A stretch of DNA of 64,000 nucleotides from Gemmatimonadota bacterium (GTDB lineage Bacteria; JAAXHH01): contig VXTP01000004.1 in NCBI GenBank assembly GCA_009837395.1, positions 1 to 64,000 on the forward strand. Direction: 5' to 3'. This document shows positions 1-8,808 of this stretch, piece after piece; position 1 is the stretch's first letter; every line of letters begins with the position of its first letter. Made by a program: the position numbers and the translations under genes. The notes under the pieces are model-generated. The model was given only the letters and a program-made list of their open reading frames with translations, was not told the origin of the DNA and searched no databases.

Positions 1-480
1 CTCCCACCCGGGCCTCCTGAATACCCCCGACCTGCCGCCTTCCTTCTCCACGAGCAGGATGGAGGCGATCTCCATGGTCCGGTCCACGGCCTTGCACATG
101 TCGTAGAGGGTCAGGGCGGCCACAGAGACGGCTGTCAGGGCCTCCATTTCCACGCCGGTCCTGCCGGACGCGACGGCCGTGGCCAGGAGGCCGATCCTGC
201 CCGCGTCCTCGTTCAGGGTGATGTCGATCTCCACGTGGGTCAGCGGGATAGGGTGGCACATGGGGATGAGGTCGCCCGTCCGCTTGGCCGCAGAGATGCC
301 CGCGATCTTCGCCGTGGTCAGCACGTCGCCCTTGCCCATCTCGTCGGCGGAGATCTTCCGGATCGTCTCCGTCGCAGACCGGACTTCCCCGTAGGCCACC
401 GCGCGCCTTTCCGTAACCGGTTTCTCCGTCACGTCCACCATGCGGACGCGTCCTTTTTCATCAAGGTGCGAGAGGTCCAT
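1..480 (-). CDS. moaC: Cyclic pyranopterin monophosphate synthase MoaC (3' end cut by window)
   Basis: MoaC makes cyclic pyranopterin monophosphate, the first stable intermediate of molybdenum cofactor synthesis, together with the radical-SAM enzyme MoaA. I translated 160 codons from the ATG at 480 down to base 1 without a stop. The MCHPIPLTH motif lies at residues 74-82, the EMEALTAVSVAALTLYDM helix at 111-128 and KEGGRSG at 146-152. Lys50, Asp127 and Lys130 align one position before the catalytic Lys51, Asp128 and Lys131 known from E. coli. E. coli MoaC has 161 residues, so only the last few residues and the stop are probably missing. The start overlaps the end of the upstream ECF S-component gene by 20 bp, which suggests translational coupling. 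No other moa gene is visible. Confidence 0.95.
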   Translation of the reverse strand, partial: MDLSHLDEKGRVRMVDVTEKPVTERRAVAYGEVRSATETIRKISADEMGKGDVLTTAKIAGISAAKRTGDLIPMCHPIPLTHVEIDITLNEDAGRIGLLATAVASGRTGVEMEALTAVSVAALTLYDMCKAVDRTMEIASILLVEKEGGRSGVFRRPGWE

Positions 481-1093
481 AATCACTCCGTTTCAAGGCG
501 TTTCTCAACAGGACGGACAGGGGCAGGGCCACCACGACCGCCACGCCGGCCTGTACCAGGTTGCCCGGGATTTCGGTCAGCGCGGCGATGCCGCCGAAGA
601 GGACCGAGCCTGCCAGGTAGTAGCCGCAAACCATCCAGGCGCCGCCCACCAGCACGGCTGCGAAGGCCGCGATCCGACCGGGATTGCGTCCGTCCGAGGC
701 GGCCGGCGCAGCGCCGGCGTTCCGTGTATCGCTGACATCCGATGTGCCCCGCCCGCGTTGGTCGTCCAGTCCGCCCTGGGTGTCCCGACCGTCCCGGGTG
801 CCCCAGAACGCGATCGTTCCGACCAGGATCCCTTCAATCCCCTTGATGGCGAGCGTCCAGGGTGCCCAGATGAAGTAGCCGCCCAGCGCGTCGGCCAGGG
901 CGGATCCGACCCCGCCCGCGAGACCGCCGATGCGCCATCCGAAGACGAGGGCGAGGGTGAACAACATCGCGTCGCCGAGATTGATGTATCCCTGCGTGGC
1001 CGGATTGGGGATGCGTATGACAAAGGTCGCCAGCGTCACGAGCGCGATCGATAGCGCGGCCAGCGTCAACCTGCGTACAGGAACAGCGGCCAT
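461..1093 (-). CDS. ECF transporter S component (substrate-binding membrane subunit)
   Basis: Integral membrane vitamin/cofactor-binding subunit of an energy-coupling-factor transporter, 210 aa. The signature stretch with YINLGDAML, GSALADALGGYF and the IKGIEGILVG helix fits the riboflavin/HmpT-like S-component group (Pfam ECF-ribofla_trS or ECF_trnsprt). The substrate cannot be read from sequence. About five or six hydrophobic segments flank a hydrophilic insert at roughly residues 100-142, rich in Gly, Asp, Arg and Ala, which is unusual for this compact family. The gene follows the DUF420 gene by 9 bp and overlaps moaC, so it is part of the minus-strand operon. No T component is in the window. 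A fused pair of ECF ATPases lies about 18 kb away (19334-21268) and could energise it. Confidence 0.8.
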   Translation of the reverse strand: MAAVPVRRLTLAALSIALVTLATFVIRIPNPATQGYINLGDAMLFTLALVFGWRIGGLAGGVGSALADALGGYFIWAPWTLAIKGIEGILVGTIAFWGTRDGRDTQGGLDDQRGRGTSDVSDTRNAGAAPAASDGRNPGRIAAFAAVLVGGAWMVCGYYLAGSVLFGGIAALTEIPGNLVQAGVAVVVALPLSVLLRNALKRSDYGPLAP

Positions 1094-1102
1094 ATCAGGT
1101 GC

Positions 1103-1525
1103 CTAACCTTGCCATTGGTACAACATCAGGTACACCAGCACGCCGGTGACGGACACGTACAGCCAGATCGGCAGGGTCCATCGGGCCAGCGGCGCGTGGC
1201 GTTCGAAACGCCCCTTCAGCGCGTGGCGCAGCGTCAGCACGACCATGGGCACGATGGCCGTGGCCAGGATCGTGTGGCTGATGAGGATGGTGAAATAGAC
1301 GTAACGGGTCCATCCCTCGCCGGTGAAGGGCGTGCTTCCGTGGTTGAAATGGTAGATCAGATAGGTGGTGAGAAACAGCACGGATGCGGCGACCGCACCC
1401 AGCATGCACGTCCTGTGCGCGGCGACGTTCCGCTTCCGGATGTTGATGTAGCCCGCGACCAGGAAAGCCGCGCTGGTCGTGTTCAGGCAGGCGTTCACCA
1501 GGGGCAGGTCCGTTACTTCCAGCAT
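1103..1525 (-). CDS. DUF420 family membrane protein (CtaM-like oxidase maturation factor)
   Basis: Small membrane protein of 140 aa with four predicted transmembrane helices. Histidines sit in or near the helices (AAHRTC, LIYHFNHGS, ILISHTIL, TLRHAL), as in the DUF420 family. Members such as CtaM of Staphylococcus aureus are needed to mature heme-copper oxidases, and the genes usually lie next to ctaB and other oxidase assembly genes. Here the gene follows ctaB by only 3 bp on the same strand, which supports that role. The start at 1525 gives a first helix directly after a short N-terminus. No oxidase structural subunits are in the window. The family assignment is firm; the biochemical role is inferred from family and context. 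Confidence 0.85.
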   Translation of the reverse strand: MLEVTDLPLVNACLNTTSAAFLVAGYINIRKRNVAAHRTCMLGAVAASVLFLTTYLIYHFNHGSTPFTGEGWTRYVYFTILISHTILATAIVPMVVLTLRHALKGRFERHAPLARWTLPIWLYVSVTGVLVYLMLYQWQG

Positions 1526-1528
1526 GCT

Positions 1529-2374
1529 TTACACCTTGTCATAGGCCATTACGGAGAACTGGACCAGCAGGAACACCAGCGACGCAATGAACAGGTTCCT
1601 CGCCGAAGCCTGGGTCCGGGTCACGGTCAGGTGGATGGCGAAAGCAAGAAGTCCAAGTCCGGCCGCGAAAGCCGCGTAGAAATAGACGACCCCCGAGATG
1701 CCCAGTATGGTCGGCACCAGGCTGAACGCGGTCAGGGCCAGACAGTTGATCAGGATCTGCACGCTCGTGAACCGGCCGTCGGGATCGACGGCGGGCAGCA
1801 GCTGAAACCCGGCGCGGGCGTAGTCTTCGCGGAAGAGCCAGGCCAGCGCGAGGGCGTGGGGCATCTGCCAGAGAAAGAGGATGGCGAACAGGACGCCGGC
1901 CTCCAGCCCCAGTTCGTTCCGGGCGGCCGCCCAACCGGTCACCGGGGGCAGTGCGCCCGGGACGGCGCCGAACACGGTCGACAGCGTGGTCCGGTGCTTG
2001 AGCGGCGTATAGAGAAACAGGTAGGTGACGGTGATCAGCGCGGTGACCGCGCAGCTCAGGACGTTGACCACCAGCGCCAGGTACAACAGGCCCGCTACCG
2101 TGATGGCCGCGCCGAACCCGAGGGCCTGCGCGGGTCGAAGCTTCCCGGCGGGGAGCGGACGCTTCCGGGTCCGCCGCATCATGGCGTCCCGGTCTCGCTC
2201 CATGAACTGGTTCAGGGCCAGCGTGCCCCCAGCCGCCAGGGCGGTTCCGGCCAGCGTGTGCAACAGGCGCAGCCAGTCCACCGGTCCGTCGGACCCCAGG
2301 TAGAACCCGACGCAGGTGGTCAGCACCAGCATGATGACCAGGCCGGGTTTGGTCAGGGCGATGAAGTCCTTCAT
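1529..2374 (-). CDS. ctaB: Protoheme IX farnesyltransferase (heme O synthase)
   Basis: Transfers a farnesyl group to heme B to give heme O for terminal oxidases; a UbiA-superfamily integral membrane prenyltransferase. The protein has 281 aa, the usual length, with seven to nine hydrophobic segments. The first Asp-rich prenyl-diphosphate motif is NQFMERDRDAMMRRT near residues 55-69, followed by KRPLPAGKL. A second polar motif (FREDYARAGFQLLP) lies near residue 180. It sits between a CopD-like membrane protein (10 bp upstream) and a DUF420 protein (3 bp downstream), a typical cytochrome oxidase assembly context. Confidence 0.95.
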   Translation of the reverse strand: MKDFIALTKPGLVIMLVLTTCVGFYLGSDGPVDWLRLLHTLAGTALAAGGTLALNQFMERDRDAMMRRTRKRPLPAGKLRPAQALGFGAAITVAGLLYLALVVNVLSCAVTALITVTYLFLYTPLKHRTTLSTVFGAVPGALPPVTGWAAARNELGLEAGVLFAILFLWQMPHALALAWLFREDYARAGFQLLPAVDPDGRFTSVQILINCLALTAFSLVPTILGISGVVYFYAAFAAGLGLLAFAIHLTVTRTQASARNLFIASLVFLLVQFSVMAYDKV

Positions 2375-2383
2375 GGGGCCGAA

Positions 2384-2881
2384 TCAGACAGAGACATTCA
2401 TGGTCAGCAGGATCAGGCCAAGCAGCACCGCCGCCGCGAAGAGCACGGCGCCCACGATACCCGAAGCCCTGGACTTGAACCCGATGCTGCCGTCTTCGAG
2501 GACCCGGGGTTCCAGGAGCCGGACCGCATGGTGCACGATCAACGCGATCACGATCAGCAGCTTGACGGTCATCAGGGCTTCGTACCCCGGCGGAAGCAGC
2601 GGGTACAGTTCGGGCTGGGACGACATCGCCCGGGCGGCCACCCCATCCATGATCCGGTTGTACAGGCTGAACGAACCGCTCACGACCAGGATGACGATCG
2701 CCGTCCAGGATACCCGACGGAATATGGCGCCGGTCCGGCGCATGATCTCCACGCGTTCCTCCGACGCCCTGCCCGATCGGAGCACCGGGGTGAGCGCGAC
2801 CAGGACGTAGAAGAAACCGCCCGCCCACAGCACGACGCCCAGTACGTGCAGCCACATCCACAGAATCTTGGTGTCCAACAT
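2384..2881 (-). CDS. CopD-like four-helix membrane protein
   Basis: 165-aa membrane protein with four hydrophobic segments, resembling the CopD/DUF-type integral membrane domain. A His in the first helix (WMWLHVLGVVLWAGG) and a His pair in the third (VIALIVHHAV) could bind heme or copper, as proposed for CopD-type proteins. It is the first gene of the minus-strand cluster with ctaB and DUF420, so a part in heme/copper handling for oxidase assembly is likely. The start at 2881 puts the first helix at once after a short leader. No specific substrate can be assigned. Confidence 0.7.
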   Translation of the reverse strand: MLDTKILWMWLHVLGVVLWAGGFFYVLVALTPVLRSGRASEERVEIMRRTGAIFRRVSWTAIVILVVSGSFSLYNRIMDGVAARAMSSQPELYPLLPPGYEALMTVKLLIVIALIVHHAVRLLEPRVLEDGSIGFKSRASGIVGAVLFAAAVLLGLILLTMNVSV

Positions 2882-3067
2882 TTACCGTCCTCCTCCGATT
2901 CTTCCAGCGGGCCGTGGAACGGTCTTAAGGATCCGCGCGCCTTGAGACCAGGGCCGCCCAGGATGAGAAGCCGCCGTTTCGACTCCTGCAAAAATGCCCG
3001 GGCCGGACAGTCGCTGTCAATCAGTTTTTGGCGGGCAGGAACGGCATCGCGACCCGGTTGAAAGCAG

Positions 3068-3095
3068 TTGACATGACCCGCCCGCGGACTATAAT
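3068..3095 (+). promoter_or_regulatory. Strong sigma70-type promoter of the ROK/pentose-phosphate operon
   Basis: Perfect -35 TTGACA (3068-3073) and perfect -10 TATAAT (3090-3095) with a 16-bp spacer. Transcription should start near 3102, giving a leader of about 130 nt before the ROK kinase start at 3235. This is the closest match to consensus in the window. Confidence 0.85.
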
Positions 3096-3105
3096 AACTG
3101 CATGA

Positions 3106-3123
3106 TTTCCGGATAGCCGGAAA
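3106..3123 (+). other. Hairpin at the 5' end of the leader RNA
   Basis: Perfect 7-bp inverted repeat TTTCCGG / CCGGAAA with a 4-nt loop, placed only about 4 nt after the predicted transcription start. It has no U tract, so it is not a terminator. A 5' hairpin here could protect the mRNA from 5' end decay (inference). The rest of the 2882-3234 gap holds the promoter and the tandem repeats. I saw no gene in it. Confidence 0.5.
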
Positions 3124-3153
3124 GCGTCTGCGAAGCCCCGGGATTCATGGGCT

Positions 3154-3258
3154 GACCGGCGACTGTGCCCAGTTAGGATGAACGCTTTGACCGGCGACTG
3201 TGTCCAGCCAGGATGAACGCTTCGACCCGCGACTATGTCCCAGCCAGACCGGAACGCC
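3154..3258 (+). repeat. Three tandem 35-bp repeats covering the ROK kinase start codon
   Basis: Copies at 3154-3188, 3189-3223 and 3224-3258 share the pattern GACCGGCGACTGTG-CCAG, then GGATGAACGC or a variant. The third copy contains the real ATG (3235) and the first eight codons. The two upstream copies are decayed duplicates of the start region, with GTG in place of ATG. The first decoy GTG (3165) reads into TAG after three codons. The second (3200) is in another frame from the gene. Confidence 0.85.
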
Positions 3259-4233
3259 CCGTACCTCCTGGGCCATGACATCGGCGGCACCAAGCTCGCC
3301 GTGACCGTCGCCGACCGGAACGGGAAGATCCTGCGCAAGATCCGTCGGCCGACCGAAGCCGAACGGGGACCGCAAGCCGTGGTGGCGTCGCTGGTGGACA
3401 TGTCCCGCGAAGCCATGGCGCGCGCCGCGCTCTCCCCGGCGAAGCTGGCCGGCGTCGGCGTCAGTTGCGGCGGTCCCCTGGACACGGAAACAGGGGTGGT
3501 CTACGCGCCGCCCAATCTGCCGGGCTGGGACGAGGTCCCGCTGAAGGCGTGGCTGGAAAGCGCGCTCTCGCTGCCGGTTTTCGTCGAAAACGATGCCAAC
3601 GCCAGCGCCCTGGCGGAGTGGTCCTTCGGGGCCGGGCGGGGCTGCCGGCACATGGTGTACATGACCATGAGCACCGGGATCGGCGGCGGCATCATACTCG
3701 ACGGCCAGCTCTACCGCGGCCCCAACGACACGGCCGGCGAAGTGGGGCACATGACCATCGTCGAGAACGGACCGGTCTGCGGCTGCGGTAAGCGCGGCTG
3801 CCTGGAAGCCCTGTGTTCAGGGCCATCGATCGCCAGGCGGGCCCGGGAGAAGGCACAGGCGGCACCCGGCTCGCGCATGGTCGACCTGGCCGGCGGCGAC
3901 CCGGCACGCATTACGGCGGAGACCGTCATGGACGCGGCCAGGCAGGACGATCCCGCCGCCCGGGAAATCGTGGACGAGACGGCGCGGTACATGGCCGTCG
4001 GACTGGGGAACATCGTGAACATCCTGAACCCGGAGGTCATCGTCATCGGCACCATCCTGGTCAAGGCGCAGGACCTGTTGTTGGAACCCATCCGCGCGTA
4101 TCTTCGGCGCGAGACCTGGCCGCGCGTCTTCGACACGGTGCGGGTCGTGCCCGCAGGACTGGGAGACGAAGTGGGCGATCTCGCCGCCATCGCCGTGATC
4201 CGGCAGGCGGTTCAATCCGAAGGGAGCAATTAG
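3235..4233 (+). CDS. ROK family sugar kinase (glucokinase-like)
   Basis: ATP-dependent cytoplasmic sugar kinase of the ROK family, 332 aa, most likely phosphorylating glucose or an N-acetylated hexosamine. The phosphate-binding loop DIGGTK is at 15-20, the catalytic Asp is Asp120 in FVENDANAS, and the GEVGHMT motif (169-175) plus CGCGKRGCLEA (182-192) form the ROK zinc site. There is no N-terminal helix-turn-helix, so it is a kinase rather than a NagC/XylR-type repressor. It leads an operon containing transaldolase, 6-phosphogluconate dehydrogenase and ribulose-phosphate epimerase, consistent with feeding glucose 6-phosphate into the pentose phosphate pathway. The start ATG lies in the third copy of a tandem repeat. 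Confidence 0.9.
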   Translation: MSQPDRNAPYLLGHDIGGTKLAVTVADRNGKILRKIRRPTEAERGPQAVVASLVDMSREAMARAALSPAKLAGVGVSCGGPLDTETGVVYAPPNLPGWDEVPLKAWLESALSLPVFVENDANASALAEWSFGAGRGCRHMVYMTMSTGIGGGIILDGQLYRGPNDTAGEVGHMTIVENGPVCGCGKRGCLEALCSGPSIARRAREKAQAAPGSRMVDLAGGDPARITAETVMDAARQDDPAAREIVDETARYMAVGLGNIVNILNPEVIVIGTILVKAQDLLLEPIRAYLRRETWPRVFDTVRVVPAGLGDEVGDLAAIAVIRQAVQSEGSN

Positions 4234-4237
4234 GGCA

Positions 4238-5551
4238 TTGGACTGGAACGCGTTGGGGCGGGAAGCCGTACAACTGCTGGGTGAGTACCTGCGCATCGAC
4301 ACGACGAATCCCCCCGGGAACGAGGATCGCGCGACCGCCTTCCTCAGCCGCATCCTATCAGAAGAAGGCATCGATTGCCAGGTACACGAGTCCGCCCCGG
4401 GACGCTCCAATCTCTACGCGCGGCTGGAAGGGGACGGTTCGAAGCGGGCCGTGGTGCTACTGAGTCACAGCGACGTGGTACCCGCCGACCGCCGTTACTG
4501 GACTGTCGACCCCTTCGGTGGCGAGGTCCGGGACGGCTATATCTGGGGGCGGGGCGCCCTCGACATGAAGAACCTGGGCATCGCGGAGCTGGTGGTCTTC
4601 CTCGCGCTGCACCGGAACCGTTTTCCGTTGAAAAGGGACGTGATCTTTCTCGTCACCGCCGACGAGGAGGCCGGCGGATCGGCCGGCGCCCGGTGGATCA
4701 CCCGGAACCGTCCGGAACTCGTCTCGGACGCGGAATTCCTGATCAACGAGAGCGGCAAGGGACGCCTGGAGAACGGCCGGGCCGTCTATTCCATCGATAT
4801 CACCGAGAAGTCGCCCTGCTGGGTCCGGCTGGTCGCCCGCGGCGAGCCCGGCCACGGTTCCCGCCCGAAGCCCCATTCCGCCGTGAACCGGCTCATCCGC
4901 GCCTTGAGCGCCATCATGGCGTACACGCCTCCCATCAAGGTGACGGACGCGGCCGAACGGTACTTCGAAGGCATCGCCCACCTGCAGAAAGACGGATACC
5001 GCAAGCGATTCGCGAACATCCGGGAATCCGTCCGGGACCGCCGTTTCCTGGCGGACCTGCTCCGCAACCAGCATCACGCCGCGATTCTGCGCAATACCAT
5101 CTCCATAACCATGTTGCAGGGCAGCGACAAAATCAATATCATACCTCAGGCGGCGACGGCCGAACTGGACTGCAGGCTGCTGCCGGGGGAAGAGCCCGGG
5201 CACTTCGTCCAGGAGTTGAAAAAAGTGGTAGGCGACGACGGGATCGAAATCGAGACCTTACTGAACTTCGGGAACACGTCGTCGCCCTTCGATACACCCC
5301 TGGTCGAGGCGGTTCGCGAGGTCGTTTCCCGGCACCACGAACGCGCGGAGGTCGTACCGAACATTCTGTCCGGGTTCACGGACAGCCACTACTTCCGCGA
5401 GCTGGGGATCCACTGTTACGGCTTCATGCCCTTTCTGCTGATCGACGAAGAACTGAGACGCATCCACGGCAACGACGAACGGATCTCCCTGGAGAACATG
5501 GAACGGGGTCCGAGGATTCTCTACGAAGTCATCGAAAAACTCTGCGGCTGA
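4238..5551 (+). CDS. M20 family metallopeptidase (carboxypeptidase/deacylase type)
   Basis: Di-zinc hydrolase of the M20/ArgE/DapE superfamily, 437 aa. Visible metal and catalytic residues are His77 (LSHSDVV), Asp109 (GALDMK), Glu143-Glu144 (ADEEAGG) and a C-terminal His near residue 410 (RIHGNDE). The lid/dimerisation domain lies at about 185-300. Overall it resembles the long PM20D1/carboxypeptidase-like M20 group; the substrate is unknown. It starts with TTG 4 bp after the ROK stop, with AGGG just upstream, so the two genes are probably coupled. A peptidase is out of place among sugar enzymes. A second, unrelated-length M20 enzyme lies at 55763-57037. Confidence 0.88.
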   Translation: MDWNALGREAVQLLGEYLRIDTTNPPGNEDRATAFLSRILSEEGIDCQVHESAPGRSNLYARLEGDGSKRAVVLLSHSDVVPADRRYWTVDPFGGEVRDGYIWGRGALDMKNLGIAELVVFLALHRNRFPLKRDVIFLVTADEEAGGSAGARWITRNRPELVSDAEFLINESGKGRLENGRAVYSIDITEKSPCWVRLVARGEPGHGSRPKPHSAVNRLIRALSAIMAYTPPIKVTDAAERYFEGIAHLQKDGYRKRFANIRESVRDRRFLADLLRNQHHAAILRNTISITMLQGSDKINIIPQAATAELDCRLLPGEEPGHFVQELKKVVGDDGIEIETLLNFGNTSSPFDTPLVEAVREVVSRHHERAEVVPNILSGFTDSHYFRELGIHCYGFMPFLLIDEELRRIHGNDERISLENMERGPRILYEVIEKLCG

Positions 5552-5574
5552 TTTCAGGCATCTAGGAGACGCAA

Positions 5575-6537
5575 ATGGAAGCGATACGCATTCACGAATT
5601 CGGCGGTCCCGAGGTAATGAATCTCGAAACCGGCGCGGATCTGCAGGCAGGCCCCGGACAGATCCTGGTCGACATACGGGCCGCCGGCGTGAACCCGGTG
5701 GACACCTACATCCGGGCGGGCACCTACGCCATGAAACCCGATCTGCCCTTCACCCCGGGCATGGACGGCGCCGGAACGGTCGCCGATGTGGGCGACGGCG
5801 GGGCCCATGTCTCCGTCGGTGACCGGGTGTACCTGGCCGGCACCCTTACCGGTTCCTATGCGTCGCAGGCCCTTTGTTCGCCCGACCAGGTATATCCACT
5901 GCCCGGCAACGTTTCCTTCACGCAGGGCGCGGGGATCTACATCCCTTACGCGACGGCGTGGCGAGGGCTGTTCCAGCGTGCCGGGGGAAAGCCGGGCGAT
6001 ACCGTCCTGGTGCACGGCGCGAGCGGCGGCGTGGGGATCGCGGCCGTACAGATGGCCCGGGCGGCGGGCTTGACGGTCATCGGCACCGCCGGATCGGAAG
6101 AGGGCGCCGCGCTGGTAGAGGAACAGGGCGCCCATCACGTGGTGGACCACAACGTTCCCGGCTATACGGATAAGATCATGGAACTCACCGGCGGCCTGGG
6201 CGTCGACGTGATCATGGAAATGCTGGCCAACGTCAATCTGGACAAGGACCTGAACATGCTGGCCTATGGCGGACGGGTCGTCGTCATCGGCAACCGGGGC
6301 GTCATCGAGATCAATCCGCGGGACGCCATGGCACGGGACGCCAGTATCCTCGGCATGGTCCTGCTGCTGGCGTCTCCGGAGGATCTCGTCAGCATCCACG
6401 CCGGACTGTACGCCGGACTGCAGAACGGTACGCTCAAGCCTGTGGTCGGCAGAGAGTTCCCGCTGGAAGACGCGGCGAAGGGCCATGCCGCCGTCATGGA
6501 ACCCGGCGCCTATGGAAAGATCGTACTGATACCCTGA
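5575..6537 (+). CDS. NADPH:quinone reductase-like MDR oxidoreductase
   Basis: Medium-chain dehydrogenase/reductase of the quinone oxidoreductase type, 320 aa, cytoplasmic. The N-terminal GroES-like domain lacks the Cys/His ligands of zinc alcohol dehydrogenases, and the NADPH-binding Rossmann motif GASGGVG is at 148-154. The family reduces quinones or enones with NADPH. The start at 5575 has GGAG 8 bp upstream. The gene sits between the M20 peptidase (23 bp) and transaldolase (50 bp) in the plus-strand operon. Placing an NADPH consumer beside an NADPH-producing 6-phosphogluconate dehydrogenase may be meaningful, but this is inference. Confidence 0.88.
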   Translation: MEAIRIHEFGGPEVMNLETGADLQAGPGQILVDIRAAGVNPVDTYIRAGTYAMKPDLPFTPGMDGAGTVADVGDGGAHVSVGDRVYLAGTLTGSYASQALCSPDQVYPLPGNVSFTQGAGIYIPYATAWRGLFQRAGGKPGDTVLVHGASGGVGIAAVQMARAAGLTVIGTAGSEEGAALVEEQGAHHVVDHNVPGYTDKIMELTGGLGVDVIMEMLANVNLDKDLNMLAYGGRVVVIGNRGVIEINPRDAMARDASILGMVLLLASPEDLVSIHAGLYAGLQNGTLKPVVGREFPLEDAAKGHAAVMEPGAYGKIVLIP

Positions 6538-6587
6538 AGTCCGCGGCAGAAATCCCGCGCGGCGTCCGGCCGGTAAAGGAATCCGAC

Positions 6588-7724
6588 ATGGCAAATCCGC
6601 TCAACCAGCTCGAACGGCACGGCCAGAGCTTCTGGCTGGACAGCATCAGCCGGGAACTGATGTACTCCGGCCGGTTGAGGAAACTCATCGAGGAAGACGG
6701 CTTGAAAGGCATGACCTCGAACCCGGCCATCTTCGAGAAGGCCATCGCGGGAAGCACGGATTACGACGCCGATATCGAGCGGCTTGCGGCAGCGAACCGG
6801 ACCGCTTTGGAGATCTACGAGACCCTGGCCATCTCGGACATCCGGGAAGCCGCCGATCATCTGGCCGTCGTGTACGAAGCGACCGGCGGCGCCGACGGTT
6901 TCGTGAGCCTGGAAGTGTCCCCGGAGCTGGCCGACGACACCGAAGGTACGATCGAGGAGGCCCGGCGGCTGTGGAAGGCCGTGGACCGCCCGAACGTCAT
7001 GATCAAGGTGCCGGCGACGGAGGCCGGCGTACCGGCCGTGCGTCAACTGATCGGCGAGGGGTTGAACATCAACGTGACGCTGATGTTCTCGCGGGCAGTA
7101 TACGAGGCCGTGGCCGACGCCTATATCGGCGGGTTGGAGGATCGTCTTGCCGCGGGAGGAGAAATTAGCGGTATCGCAAGCGTATCCAGCTTCTTCATCA
7201 GCCGTATCGACACGCTCGTCGACGCGTTGCTGGCCGAACGGGCGGAACGGACCGGCGATCCCGGGGAACGGACCGAGATCCTGGAACTGATTGGCAAGAC
7301 GGCCATCGCAAACGGCAAGACGACCTACCAGCGGTACAAGACGATATACGCGTCACCGCGCTGGTCCGCGCTGGCCGAAAAGGGCGCGAGGAAGCAGCGG
7401 CTGCTGTGGGCCAGCACGAGCACCAAGAACCCCGAGTACCGGGACGTGCTCTACGTCGAGGAACTGATCGGCAAGAACACCATCAATACCCTCCCCGATG
7501 AAACGCTTGTTGCATTCCGCGATCACGGGCGCCTGGCCGATACCCTGGAGGCCGATATCGACGAAGCCTGGTCGATCATGGCCGGTGTGGAAAATGTCGG
7601 GATTTCGATGGACCGGGTCTCGGAGCAACTCGTCGAAGAAGGGGTGCGGAAATTCGTGGATCCCTTCGTGAAGCTGATCGAAGCCATTGAACGGAAACGG
7701 CTGCAGCCGGTCCGCCTGGCGTGA
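6588..7724 (+). CDS. tal: Transaldolase
   Basis: Moves a dihydroxyacetone unit between sugar phosphates in the non-oxidative pentose phosphate pathway. 378 aa, matching the long TalB-type subfamily found in actinobacteria and cyanobacteria. TSNPAIFEKAI is at 43-53, VSLEVSP at 106-112, and the Schiff-base lysine is Lys140 in NVMIKVPAT. An AAAGGAA ribosome-binding site precedes the ATG at good spacing. It is followed at 103 bp by the 6-phosphogluconate dehydrogenase gene on the same strand; the gap holds only a weak run of GACC-rich sequence. Confidence 0.96.
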   Translation: MANPLNQLERHGQSFWLDSISRELMYSGRLRKLIEEDGLKGMTSNPAIFEKAIAGSTDYDADIERLAAANRTALEIYETLAISDIREAADHLAVVYEATGGADGFVSLEVSPELADDTEGTIEEARRLWKAVDRPNVMIKVPATEAGVPAVRQLIGEGLNINVTLMFSRAVYEAVADAYIGGLEDRLAAGGEISGIASVSSFFISRIDTLVDALLAERAERTGDPGERTEILELIGKTAIANGKTTYQRYKTIYASPRWSALAEKGARKQRLLWASTSTKNPEYRDVLYVEELIGKNTINTLPDETLVAFRDHGRLADTLEADIDEAWSIMAGVENVGISMDRVSEQLVEEGVRKFVDPFVKLIEAIERKRLQPVRLA

Positions 7725-7827
7725 CCTGACCAGACTGGCCGGCGGACCGATCGAGACGGGCATACGGAATTACCGGGCCGGGCCGGACTGAACGGACCGC
7801 ACGTTCGACGGGTCCGGGGAGCATCGC

Positions 7828-8808
7828 ATGCAACTGGGTATGGTCGGACTCGGCCGGATGGGCGGCAACATGACGCGGCGGCTGTTGCGCGGCGGTCACG
7901 AAGTCGTCGTGTACGACCAAAGCGGCGAAGCGGTCGGCCAGGCGGTGCAAGCCGGCGCCGTGGGCACCTCGTCGCTCCGCGGTCTCGTAGCCGGACTTCA
8001 CCCGCCGCGGTCGGTCTGGGTCATGGTCCCGGCCGGAGACGCCACGGAACAGGCCGTCGACGAACTGGCCGGATTGTTGTCTCCGGACGATACCGTCATC
8101 GATGGCGGGAACACCTACTTCAAGGACGACGTGGCCCGCGCGGAGCAGCTGTCCGCCAGGGGCCTGCACTATGTCGACGTGGGTACGAGCGGCGGCGTTT
8201 GGGGCCTCGAGCGGGGATACTGCATGACCATCGGCGGGCCCGCGGAGATCGTCGAGCGCCTGGGCCCGTTGTTCGATACGCTGGCGCCCGGTTCCGGACA
8301 GGACGCCTGCGAAGCTCCCCCCTCAACGGCCCGCAGGGGCTACGTGCACGTGGGACCGGCAGGCGCGGGACACTTCGTCAAGATGATCCACAACGGGATC
8401 GAATACGGCATGATGCAGGCCTTTGCCGAAGGGCTGGAAATCCTGCGCGAATCGGGTTCCGACCGCGTGGACCCGCGCCATCGATACGACCTGGACCTGC
8501 ACGACATCGCCGAAGTCTGGCGCAACGGAAGCGTGGTCAGTTCCTGGCTGCTCGACCTCCTGGAGATCGCGTTGCGGGAAGACCGGGAACTGTCCGCCTA
8601 CTCCGGTTTCGTGCAGGATTCGGGCGAGGGACGGTGGACGGTGCAGACGGCCATCGAGGAAGACGTGCCCGCCCACGTGCTCACGGCTTCGCTCTTCACG
8701 CGGTTCCAGTCGCGGCAGGAGCAATCCTACGCCATGCGGGTGCTTTCCGCCCTTCGACACCAGTTCGGCGGTCACGTGGAGCAGAAGAAAACCGGGGGAG
8801 GCCCATGA
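7828..8808 (+). CDS. gnd: 6-phosphogluconate dehydrogenase, short (NAD-type) form
   Basis: Oxidative decarboxylation of 6-phosphogluconate to ribulose 5-phosphate. 326 aa, so it belongs to the short YqeC/GndA-like class rather than the 470-aa E. coli type. The nucleotide-binding motif [10 protein letters not shown] is at 5-14, the substrate-binding SGG is at 121-123, and the catalytic Lys185 and Asn189 lie in HFVKMIHNG. The short class often prefers NAD, which cannot be proved from sequence. GGGGAGC precedes the ATG. The stop overlaps the ATG of rpe as ATGA. No zwf or pgl is seen in the window. Confidence 0.93.
   Translation: MQLGMVGLGRMGGNMTRRLLRGGHEVVVYDQSGEAVGQAVQAGAVGTSSLRGLVAGLHPPRSVWVMVPAGDATEQAVDELAGLLSPDDTVIDGGNTYFKDDVARAEQLSARGLHYVDVGTSGGVWGLERGYCMTIGGPAEIVERLGPLFDTLAPGSGQDACEAPPSTARRGYVHVGPAGAGHFVKMIHNGIEYGMMQAFAEGLEILRESGSDRVDPRHRYDLDLHDIAEVWRNGSVVSSWLLDLLEIALREDRELSAYSGFVQDSGEGRWTVQTAIEEDVPAHVLTASLFTRFQSRQEQSYAMRVLSALRHQFGGHVEQKKTGGGP

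Noticed and set aside
1109-3061. A 650-codon open frame on the plus strand.
   Set aside because: Antisense to the DUF420, ctaB and CopD-like genes; the product is Gln/Arg/Gly-rich without motifs.
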